A model generated the notes under the pieces. That model was not told the DNA's origin and did not search any database. It saw only the letters and a program-made list of their open reading frames with translations. Shown in pieces: positions 52,601 to 59,219 of a stretch of 64,000 bases of DNA. A program made the translations under genes and the position numbers. Origin of the DNA: CAVRJC01 sp963721435. Lineage in GTDB: Bacteria; Actinomycetota; Acidimicrobiia; IMCC26256; DASPTH01. The stretch is taken from NCBI GenBank assembly GCA_963721435.1, contig CAVRJC010000012.1, forward strand, positions 1,240,001-1,304,000. The letters run 5' to 3'. Within the stretch, counting starts at the first letter, position 1. Each line of letters starts with the position of its first letter.

Positions 52601-53829
52601 CACGCGGCTCCGTACGCCTGGTCACCAAATGGACGATCAGTGGTCTTGTACGCGTTCTCGCGCACCGTCGACAAGCGGTCGGCGCCGGCGCCGGTGTCGC
52701 CCGGGCGCGGCGGAAGGCCGAAGCCCGTGTACATGACCTTGCGCTCCCGCACGGTGGGTGCCTGCGAGTGGTGGAGCGTGCAGCTGAGGTGCACGGTCAT
52801 GTCGCCGGTCTCGGTCGGGAGCGGCACGATCGGGAGATCGAGATCGGGTCGCAACTGGTGCGAGATCGACGCGCGGTGCGAGCCCGCCACGACGGAGAGC
52901 CGGCCACTGCCCTCGTCCGCTCCGGTCACCGAGATCCCGACCGTCATGCCGCTGCAGCGGTAGGAGTGGCGGCCGATCGAGCAGTCCTTGTGCCACGGCA
53001 GGTCGGAGATCCCGCGCACGACGCCGATCGGCTTCACCAGCGCCTCGATGACGTTCCCCTCGATCGGCGCGCGGCGGTACCCGTCGTCGGCGAGGCCCGC
53101 GATGCGGAGATAGCGGGGATCGTCGAGGAGGTCGGCAGTGGTGGGCGAGTGCTCGACGAAGTGCTGGAGGCGCACGCAGCGGTCGGTGCCGTCGTCGAGA
53201 GTCGCCCACCAGGACCGGCCGTCGTCAGGCGTGTACGTCGGTAGCGCGCGGTCGATGTCGTCGGCGATCACGTCCATCTGCCTGGAGTCGAACCAGCCGC
53301 GCAGGTGCAGGTAGCCCGCCTCGGCGAGGAAGTGCGCCATCTCGGCGTCGTCGTCGTCGAGCGTGAACGAGCGCTGCAGATCGAGCGGTGCACCGTCGCG
53401 ATCCCTGAACGTGATCGTGCCCGGCTCGTGGACGGGCCGGCCGTCGATCATGGCGCGGAGGACGATGTCCCAGTCGTTGAACTCGGTCGCCGATCCGCGA
53501 CGGATGTCGGCCGTGCGCGCGGTCGTCAGCGCGGTTGCGGTGAGCACGTCCTGGACCAGGTCGGAGAACGACTGCTCGTCGAGGACCACGTGCACGGCGT
53601 CGGGGTCGACGCCTTCGCGGACGACGATCGTGCCGTGCTCGGGCGCGAAGGTGTACGCCGCGCCGTCGACCTCGACGGCGAGGGGCGGGAGGCCGACGTG
53701 GCGGAGGCCACGGGCAGCCGGCTCGCCGTGCTCGAGCAGCAGCTTCGGGAGCTGCGCGGTGCAGTACTCCGCGGCATCGATGTCGTGGATGTCGCAGTCG
53801 GACTTCGTGCGCTGGTCGAGACTCGCCAC
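52600..53829 (-). CDS. Phytanoyl-CoA dioxygenase (PhyH) family protein with N-terminal SCP2-like region
   Basis: 409 residues from GTG with a GGGGGG ribosome site. The C-terminal two thirds is a PhyH Fe(II)/2-oxoglutarate oxygenase: LAEAGYLHLRGWFDS, the metal His-Asp in WHKDCSIGRHSY near residue 280, GSGRLSVVAGSHRASI and the distal His in VHLSCTLHHSQAPT. Residues 25-140 (LLLEHGEPAARGLRHVGL, GTIVVREGVDPDAVHVVLDEQSFSDL) look like a lipid-binding SCP2/sterol-carrier-type domain. Together this suggests hydroxylation of a bound hydrophobic or CoA-linked substrate. First gene of an operon with an SDR and an acyl-CoA ligase. Confidence 0.85.
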   Translation of the reverse strand: MASLDQRTKSDCDIHDIDAAEYCTAQLPKLLLEHGEPAARGLRHVGLPPLAVEVDGAAYTFAPEHGTIVVREGVDPDAVHVVLDEQSFSDLVQDVLTATALTTARTADIRRGSATEFNDWDIVLRAMIDGRPVHEPGTITFRDRDGAPLDLQRSFTLDDDDAEMAHFLAEAGYLHLRGWFDSRQMDVIADDIDRALPTYTPDDGRSWWATLDDGTDRCVRLQHFVEHSPTTADLLDDPRYLRIAGLADDGYRRAPIEGNVIEALVKPIGVVRGISDLPWHKDCSIGRHSYRCSGMTVGISVTGADEGSGRLSVVAGSHRASISHQLRPDLDLPIVPLPTETGDMTVHLSCTLHHSQAPTVRERKVMYTGFGLPPRPGDTGAGADRLSTVRENAYKTTDRPFGDQAYGAA

Positions 53830-53908
53830 GGTGACCCCCCTCAGGATCTCGGCCGCGACGGTACTCCGGCCACGAGAGGCTGGTCGCCAGGCGGGCCACG
53901 AGGAGGTG

Positions 53909-53923
53909 GCACCCGCTGGGTGC
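53909..53923. terminator. Small perfect hairpin between alcohol dehydrogenase and PhyH genes
   Basis: GCACCC-GCT-GGGTGC. It may end the alcohol dehydrogenase transcript or lie in the PhyH leader. No T tract. The other bases of this 143-base gap show no gene I can support. Confidence 0.3.
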
Positions 53924-53972
53924 AAGTCTCGACGTGGTCCTGCCAGTTGTGGGTGTGGCCGTCGACTGCTCC

Positions 53973-55073
53973 CTAGACGGACAGGACGGTGCGAATTCCC
54001 CGGCCGGCGCGCAGGTCGTCGAACCCAACGTTCACCTCCGACAGCGGTCGGCGGTTCGAGACCATGAGATCGAGGTCGAGCGCGCCCACGCGCCACAGCG
54101 CGACGAAGCGCGGGAAGTCGCGCGCCGCGTTGCAGCTCCCGGTGACCGTGCCGATGAGCCGCTTCTCCTGACCGATGACCTGACCGTGGAGCACACCGTC
54201 GAGAGTCGCGGTCATCGGTGGCGCGCCCACGAGCACGATCGCGCCGCCGGGCGCAGTGGCGCGCACGCCCGCGGCCACGAGATCGGGGTGCCCGGCGGCG
54301 TCGAAGGCGTAGTCGACACCCTGGCGGTTCGTGAGGTTGCGGACCTCGCGCACGACGTCGTGCTCGGTGGGGTCGATGGCGTCGGTGGCCCCTGCCGCGA
54401 TCGCGATGTCGCGTCGCTCGGCGAGCGGGTCGCTGACGATGATGCGCGCCGCGCCGGCGATCCGCGCGCCCTGCACCACCGATTGGCCGATCCCGCCGAG
54501 GCCCATCACGAGCACGGTCGCGCCCGCCGGCACCTCGGCCGCGTTCAGCACCGCGCCGACGCCGGTCTGGATCGCACACCCGATGAGGCACGCGAGATCG
54601 AGCGGCGTGTCGTCGGGCACCTTGATCGCGGCCGCCGCATCGACGACCGTGAGCTCGGTGAGCGCGCCGATGCCGTTCCCGCGGTAGACGCGCTCGTCGT
54701 GCCAGGTGAACGGCGTGGTGCCGTCGGGGAAGAGACCAGTGGGCCACACCGATGCTTCGACGCACACGCTCGGGTGCCCGGTGACGCACGCGTGGCAGCG
54801 ACCACACGACGGCATCGGCGTGATGATGACCTTGTCGCCCGACGCCACGGTGCTGACGCCGTCGCCGACCGACTCGACCTCACCCGCGGCCTCGTGGCCG
54901 AGCACCACCGGGAACGGCGTACCGAAGCCGCCACTGATCGACGTGAGATCGGAGTGGCACAGCCCGCAATGCGTGACCCGCACCCGCACCTGCCCGGGCC
55001 GCGGCGTCGCGACCTCGAGGTCGTCGACGATGTCGAACGGGCGGTTCGCCTCCGTGAGCAGCGCAGCACGCAT
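53973..55073 (-). CDS. Zinc-dependent alcohol dehydrogenase (MDR superfamily)
   Basis: 366 residues. Catalytic zinc ligands are in THCGLCHSDL (Cys near 37) and LGHEAAGEV (His near 60). The structural zinc site is CGRCHACVTGHPSVC. The Rossmann motif is VLVMGLGGIGQSVVQGARIAGA with an acidic VSDPLAER. This is the class III-like branch that in actinobacteria includes mycothiol- or NDMA-linked alcohol dehydrogenases. It would oxidise an alcohol to aldehyde. Leaderless start: TAGCCT lies six bases before the ATG. It diverges from the lipocalin-like gene. Confidence 0.92.
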   Translation of the reverse strand: MRAALLTEANRPFDIVDDLEVATPRPGQVRVRVTHCGLCHSDLTSISGGFGTPFPVVLGHEAAGEVESVGDGVSTVASGDKVIITPMPSCGRCHACVTGHPSVCVEASVWPTGLFPDGTTPFTWHDERVYRGNGIGALTELTVVDAAAAIKVPDDTPLDLACLIGCAIQTGVGAVLNAAEVPAGATVLVMGLGGIGQSVVQGARIAGAARIIVSDPLAERRDIAIAAGATDAIDPTEHDVVREVRNLTNRQGVDYAFDAAGHPDLVAAGVRATAPGGAIVLVGAPPMTATLDGVLHGQVIGQEKRLIGTVTGSCNAARDFPRFVALWRVGALDLDLMVSNRRPLSEVNVGFDDLRAGRGIRTVLSV

Positions 55074-55079
55074 GGGCGC

Positions 55080-55085
55080 AGGCTA
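55080..55085 (-). promoter_or_regulatory. -10 element of a leaderless promoter for the alcohol dehydrogenase
   Basis: TAGCCT on the minus strand, six bases, then ATG. There is no ribosome site. Confidence 0.5.
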
Positions 55086-55136
55086 CCGATCGCGGTGGCT
55101 GGCCTCGACCGGCCTTGCATGGAACGATCGCGCCGC

Positions 55137-56255
55137 ATGCCTGCCGACTCGCTCGACGAACAGTTCCCGTTGTCGCCCGCCGACGACTACATGATCCACC
55201 AGACGCCGGAGCCCATCCGGGTCATGTGGTCGAGTGACCACCGGACCTACGAGCGGTGCTGGGCCGTGTTCCACGACGACGCCGGCGAGCTCATCGTCGC
55301 CACCGGCCTGAGCTTCTACCCGAGCCTCGACACCGCCGAGGCGTACGCGATCGTGAACCACCGCGGCACGCACCGATCGGTGCGCGCGTTCCGACGCCTC
55401 GGCGCCGACCGCATGGACCTCCGCGTGGGCCCGCTCCACCCGACCGTGGTCGTCGGCCTGCGCGAGTGGCGGTACGAGCTCGACGACAACGAGTGGGGCA
55501 TCAGCTTCGACGTCACGTTCCGCGACACCATGCGCGGCATGTTCCGGGAGCGCAAGGCGACGCCCGAGCGCAGCTTCCCTCCCGGTCGCCAGCCCGACGT
55601 CACCGCCGGGTTCGAGAGCTTCGGTGTCGTCGAGGGCTGGGTCGAGATCGATGGCGCGCGCATCGCGCTCACGCCCGACACGTGCCGCGGCACGCGCGAC
55701 CGTCACTGGGGAGTGGGCCGCAACGTCGGCGGTCCCAAGCTCGAGCTGCCGCGCCCGCGCACGACCGTCGGCCACTCCGGGAACAGCTTCGTCGCGTTCT
55801 CCGACTATGCGATCTGGGGCGACTCGATCCTGTACCCGTTCGGCGACGCGCGCCCCGGCATGGGCCGCATCGTGAAGACCGATCGCAGGCTGCGCTTCGA
55901 GCCCGACACGCACATCTTCGTCGAAGGCGAGATCGACTACACGCTCGACAGTGGTGACGTGAAGCGCGTCCACTACGAGCGCATCGGCGTGCAGACCGCG
56001 TACCTCCGCTGCGCGATGTATGGCGGCACACCCGATTCCGGCATCCACCAGGGCGAGTACGTCGGTGACGACGTCGTCGAAGGCGACCGCTACGACCTGC
56101 ACGACCCCGCGGCGCGCATGCACCTCATGGGCCTCGACGAGCACCAGTGCCGGGTCACGTGCGACGGCGAGACCGTGGTCGGGATCTACCAGCCGATCGA
56201 CCCCGACGCGTACGAGCGTTGCGTCGCCGGGCTGCCGCGCTGGACGTTTCTATGA
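55137..56255 (+). CDS. Conserved hypothetical protein with AttH/tocopherol-cyclase-like beta structure
   Basis: 372 residues with no catalytic motif I can name. It is strand-rich: DDYMIHQTPEPIRVMWSSDHRTYERCWAVFHDD at the start, RVGPLHPTVVVGLREWRYEL, RGTRDRHWGVGRNVGG with a basic/aromatic cluster, then VEGEIDYTLDSGDVKRVHYERIGVQTAYLRC and YQPIDPDAYERCVAGLPRWTFL. The two-lobed pattern resembles lipocalin-like AttH/CrtC or DUF7064/7065 proteins that bind isoprenoid or lipid. It is the first gene of a three-gene operon (ATGA overlap with the kinase-like gene). An in-frame ATG six codons earlier is an alternative start. Confidence 0.7.
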   Translation: MPADSLDEQFPLSPADDYMIHQTPEPIRVMWSSDHRTYERCWAVFHDDAGELIVATGLSFYPSLDTAEAYAIVNHRGTHRSVRAFRRLGADRMDLRVGPLHPTVVVGLREWRYELDDNEWGISFDVTFRDTMRGMFRERKATPERSFPPGRQPDVTAGFESFGVVEGWVEIDGARIALTPDTCRGTRDRHWGVGRNVGGPKLELPRPRTTVGHSGNSFVAFSDYAIWGDSILYPFGDARPGMGRIVKTDRRLRFEPDTHIFVEGEIDYTLDSGDVKRVHYERIGVQTAYLRCAMYGGTPDSGIHQGEYVGDDVVEGDRYDLHDPAARMHLMGLDEHQCRVTCDGETVVGIYQPIDPDAYERCVAGLPRWTFL

Positions 56256-57319
56256 CGATTGGGCCTGTGAGCGCGGCTCGGGTCGTTCCCGACGACGCCA
56301 CCGCAGCGCAGTACCGCGAGTGCCTCCAGCGCTGGCTCCCGACCCAGATCGAGGGCGCACACGACATCGTGGTCGACGATCTCGTGCCGATCAGCTCGGT
56401 GGGTGGCGCGCGCCGCCCATGGCAGTTCGACGTGCGCTACGAGCTCGACGGCGAGGCGCATGCGATCCGCGCGGTGATGCTCGTGAAGGTGCCCGGCGGC
56501 CAGCTCGAGACCGAGCTGGGCCCGGAGTTCGCCGCGCTGCAGGTGCTCCACGCTCGCGGCGTGCGCGTCGCGCGCCCACTCTGGATCGATCCCGACGGCG
56601 TGGCCTGCGGCGAGCCCTGCTTCGTGACCGAATGGGTGCCGGGCACCGCGAGCCTCGACCTCATGCAGCAACCGGCGGACGATCCACGGCGCCGTGCAGT
56701 GGCACTCGGCATGGCCGACGTCGCGGCCACGCTCCACACCGTCGACTGGGAGTCGGCCGGCGTCGACTTCCTCCCGCTCGTGACACGCGAGACGGCCGCG
56801 CTCGCGCAGCTCGACGAATGGGAGGACACGTTCCTCCGGCAGCGCATGGAGCCGCTGCCCGTCCTGGTGTACGCGTTCGACTCGCTGCGCGACCGTGTCC
56901 CCGCGGCGTCGAGAGTGTCGGTGGTGCACGGTGACTTCCGCTTCGGCAACGTCCTGTACGACGACTCGGGGGTCACCGCGATGCTCGACTGGGAGATGGT
57001 GCACCTCGGCGACCCGCTCGAGGATCTCGCGTGGGCGCACCGCACCCGGTGGGGGCTCGAGCAGTTCGTGCCGCTCGACGAGTTCGTCGCGCGGTACACC
57101 GAGGCAAGCGGGATCGCGGTCGATCCCGACGCGTTCCGCTGGCACCGCATGTTCGCCGAGCTCAAGCACACCGTGATCTCGCTCACCGCGGCGCGTTCGT
57201 TCACCGACGGCCGCACCACGTGGATGCGCCACGCCGACCGCGCCTCGATGGCCGCGCCGTTCATGACCCGCTTCCTCCGGCTCATGCCTGCTTGCCGTTC
57301 AGGCACGGAGCCGGCATGA
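56252..57319 (+). CDS. Aminoglycoside phosphotransferase-fold kinase-like protein
   Basis: 355 residues of the APH/ChoK kinase-like fold. The catalytic loop is VVHGDFRFGNVLYDD (HGDxxxxN) near residue 228 and the metal motif is MLDWEMVHLGDPLEDLAW near 245. The N-lobe ATP Lys is within AVMLVKVPGG. Members of this branch are common next to acyl-CoA dehydrogenase genes in actinobacteria (ACAD10/11-like), where they may phosphorylate hydroxyacyl-CoA. It overlaps the genes on both sides by ATGA. Substrate unproven. Confidence 0.86.
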   Translation: MTIGPVSAARVVPDDATAAQYRECLQRWLPTQIEGAHDIVVDDLVPISSVGGARRPWQFDVRYELDGEAHAIRAVMLVKVPGGQLETELGPEFAALQVLHARGVRVARPLWIDPDGVACGEPCFVTEWVPGTASLDLMQQPADDPRRRAVALGMADVAATLHTVDWESAGVDFLPLVTRETAALAQLDEWEDTFLRQRMEPLPVLVYAFDSLRDRVPAASRVSVVHGDFRFGNVLYDDSGVTAMLDWEMVHLGDPLEDLAWAHRTRWGLEQFVPLDEFVARYTEASGIAVDPDAFRWHRMFAELKHTVISLTAARSFTDGRTTWMRHADRASMAAPFMTRFLRLMPACRSGTEPA

Positions 57320-57816
57320 TCCACCCGACGCCGGAGGAGCTGCTCGCCCGTATCGCCGACGCGCTCACCGAGACGGTGTTACCCGAGTTCGACGCGGCCG
57401 TCCCGCTCAGCCCCGGAGCCGCCGAGGCGCGCATCCAGCTCCAGGTCGCGGTGCTCATTCTGCGCCGTCTCGCCGGGCCCGCCGGTGACCTGGGCCCGTA
57501 CCTCGACGCCGACACGCGCGACGTCGCCGCGACCATCGACGGCTGGCTCGATCGTCTTGCCCTGCCGGAGGCCGATGCACGCGCCGGGCGCGCACTCGTC
57601 GACGACGTGCTCGCGTCCCCTGCGGTCCCGACGACCGGCGAGCTCGTCGCGCGCTACGAGTCGGTACAGCAGTTGCTCGTCGACGTGCAGCACGCGCTGC
57701 GCGAGCTCCCACCCGATGACGGCAACCGCGTCACGATCGACACCGAGCTGCGCGCGCTCCTCGCCCGCATGGTCGCCCGCGAATCCGAGATCCACACCAC
57801 CTACTCCGCATGGTGA
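57316..57816 (+). CDS. Small helical protein of unknown function in kinase operon
   Basis: 166 residues with no recognised domain. It is predicted all-helical and Ala/Leu-rich: PTPEELLARIADALTETVLPEFDAA, QLQVAVLILRRLAGPAGDLGPY, SVQQLLVDVQHALRELPPDDG, ELRALLARMVARESEIHTTYSAW. No membrane segment or signal. ATGA overlap with the kinase-like gene implies a matched amount of both proteins, so an accessory subunit is a reasonable guess. A strong hairpin follows its stop. Confidence 0.75.
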   Translation: MIHPTPEELLARIADALTETVLPEFDAAVPLSPGAAEARIQLQVAVLILRRLAGPAGDLGPYLDADTRDVAATIDGWLDRLALPEADARAGRALVDDVLASPAVPTTGELVARYESVQQLLVDVQHALRELPPDDGNRVTIDTELRALLARMVARESEIHTTYSAW

Positions 57817-57828
57817 CCCGCTCTCGAC

Positions 57829-57878
57829 GTTTTGGCGTCGGCAAGGACCCTCAGAGGTACCCGGAGCGACGCCAAAAC
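57829..57878. terminator. Bidirectional terminator hairpin
   Basis: Perfect 12-base arms GTTTTGGCGTCG (57829-57840) and CGACGCCAAAAC (57867-57878) with a 26-base loop, placed between convergent genes. The AAAAC/GTTTT ends give a short A/T stretch on each side. Confidence 0.7.
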
Positions 57879-57890
57879 ATGAGGTGAGGG

Positions 57891-58742
57891 TCAGCTGGCG
57901 GCGCGGCCCCACACGGTGCCGGCGAGCAGCTCCTGCATCGAGACGTCGTTCATCGTGATGCGACGGAGGCAGCGGCGCGCGTCGGGCGCGTTCTCGCGTC
58001 GGCCGTGCTGCAACGTGACGTTGTCCCAGATGATGAGGTCGTCCTTGACCCACTGGTGCTCGTACACGAACCGGTCGGCATAGAGGTATGCGAACAGCTC
58101 GTCGAGCAGCGCGTCGCTCTGTTCCTCGGTGCAGCCCACGAAGTGACTCGCCTGTTGCGGGCTGGCGGGGATGAACGGAGTGTGGGTGATGGGGTGGTCG
58201 GAGATCACGGGGCGATCGGTGCGCATGTAGCGGTCCCACGGCGCGTCGTCGGGCACCCGCACGGTGCGCGCGGGGATGTCTTCGCGCCCGTCGACGGTGT
58301 TGGCGAGCATCACGACCTCGAGGTCGCCGAACTTCGCGCGCATGTCGTCGGGCATCTCCTGCACTGCCAGCTCCGTGTTCACGAACCGGGTGCCGGCGGC
58401 GTCGGGCTCGACCTCGATCGCGCACAGCGAGATGCCGAGGAGGGGATGCTCGAGGAACATGAAGTCGGAGTGGTAGAGGAGGTTGAAATCGCCGGGGTGG
58501 AAGCCCTTGATCTCGGTGTTCGACACGTAGCCGACGCCCTCGTTCACCGGGAGCAGATAGCTGCAGAGGCGCACGTGGTCGTCGTCGGTGATCTCCTGGC
58601 CGCGGAACAGCACGAGCCGGTGCTTCCGGAACTGCTCCAGGAGCTCGGCCTGCTGCTGGCCCGTGAGCGGCTCCGTCAGGTCGGCGCCACTCACTTCGAC
58701 GCCCACGACGGGGGAGAGCGGTCGGAACTGCAGTGTGCTCAT
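57891..58742 (-). CDS. TauD/TfdA-family Fe(II)/2-oxoglutarate dioxygenase
   Basis: 283 residues. LLYHSDFMF near residue 92 supplies His and Asp; IWDNVTLQHGRRE near 242 supplies the distal His. The usual MHR motif is LRRITM. The N-terminus FRPLSPVVGVEVSGADL and FRKHRLVLFRGQEITDDDHV are typical. It lies alone between a convergent operon and the zinc-ribbon gene. It is leaderless: TACGCT six bases before ATG. Likely hydroxylates an organic acid or sulfonate. Confidence 0.9.
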   Translation of the reverse strand: MSTLQFRPLSPVVGVEVSGADLTEPLTGQQQAELLEQFRKHRLVLFRGQEITDDDHVRLCSYLLPVNEGVGYVSNTEIKGFHPGDFNLLYHSDFMFLEHPLLGISLCAIEVEPDAAGTRFVNTELAVQEMPDDMRAKFGDLEVVMLANTVDGREDIPARTVRVPDDAPWDRYMRTDRPVISDHPITHTPFIPASPQQASHFVGCTEEQSDALLDELFAYLYADRFVYEHQWVKDDLIIWDNVTLQHGRRENAPDARRCLRRITMNDVSMQELLAGTVWGRAAS

Positions 58743-58748
58743 CCGGGG

Positions 58749-58754
58749 AGCGTA
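58749..58754 (-). promoter_or_regulatory. -10 element of a leaderless promoter for the dioxygenase
   Basis: TACGCT, six bases, then ATG on the minus strand. Confidence 0.5.
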
Positions 58755-58789
58755 GAGCGATGCGCGGAACCGGGGCTATCCCGTGGTGA

Positions 58790-58922
58790 TCACCGGAAGT
58801 TCGGCCAGAGCGACCGGTCGATCCCGGGGTAGCGCGTGACGAGGGCGTCGACGCCGGGCGCGTCGGTCTCGATGAGTGCGTGGCGCCGGTCGCCGCTCCG
58901 TTGCGAGCCGACGCCGACGGAG
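58790..58922 (-). other. Orphan coding tail, probable continuation of the zinc-ribbon gene
   Basis: A minus-strand frame with very GC-rich third positions reads SVGVGSQRSGDRRHALIETD and then PGVDALVTRYPGIDRSLWPNFR before a TGA. It has no ATG, GTG or TTG of its own before an upstream in-frame stop. It joins the zinc-ribbon frame if one copy of a tandem GACT at the upstream stop is removed. It therefore looks like the displaced C-terminus of that gene. The only other content of this 180-base gap is the dioxygenase promoter. Confidence 0.45.
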
Positions 58923-59126
58923 TCAGTCGCCCTTGAGCGCGACCGCGTTCGGCGTGACGTTCATCTTGGGCTCGTACTCCGGCACCGCGATCTCGCGCGC
59001 GTCGCGGTCGAAATTCCGGTGGAGGTCCTCACGACATTCGGTGCAGATCCCGTAGAAGCGCATCGGCGCGGTGCGGTGGCACCGCATGCACTCCATGTCG
59101 ACGGGCTGGAGATCGAGGGCTTCCAC
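58923..59126 (-). CDS. Small zinc-ribbon protein
   Basis: 67 residues from a GTG with GAGGAG nine bases upstream. Two CxxC pairs are visible: ECMRCHRTAPMRFYGICTECRED, a classic treble-clef or zinc-ribbon spacing, followed by HRNFDRDAREIAVPEYEPKMNV. It may bind nucleic acid or act as a protein adaptor. Its TGA lies in a GACTGACT tandem duplication; removing one copy extends the protein by about 43 residues, so this form may be truncated. It is divergent from the glutamate dehydrogenase gene. Confidence 0.65.
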   Translation of the reverse strand: MEALDLQPVDMECMRCHRTAPMRFYGICTECREDLHRNFDRDAREIAVPEYEPKMNVTPNAVALKGD

Positions 59127-59205
59127 GCAGTTGCACTCCTCTGGCTCCCGGGCGGGGATCGAGACCTTCGCGCGACGGACACCGCGGGTGGGGGATGCTG
59201 CTGCG

Positions 59206-59211
59206 TAGGGT
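59206..59211 (+). promoter_or_regulatory. Candidate -10 element of a leaderless promoter for glutamate dehydrogenase
   Basis: TAGGGT eight bases before GTG. Same hexamer as at 32566. Confidence 0.4.
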
Positions 59212-59219
59212 GGGCGACC

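Noticed and set aside
53830..53972. A short minus-strand frame with VDGHTHNWQDHVET as a gene
   Set aside because: It has no start codon with a ribosome site, coding-like codon use fades after about 20 codons, and it has no recognisable family.
52600..54807. Extension of the PhyH gene to a 735-residue protein
   Set aside because: The extension is Arg-rich shadow of the alcohol dehydrogenase gene. A GTG with a strong purine ribosome site marks the start at 53829.
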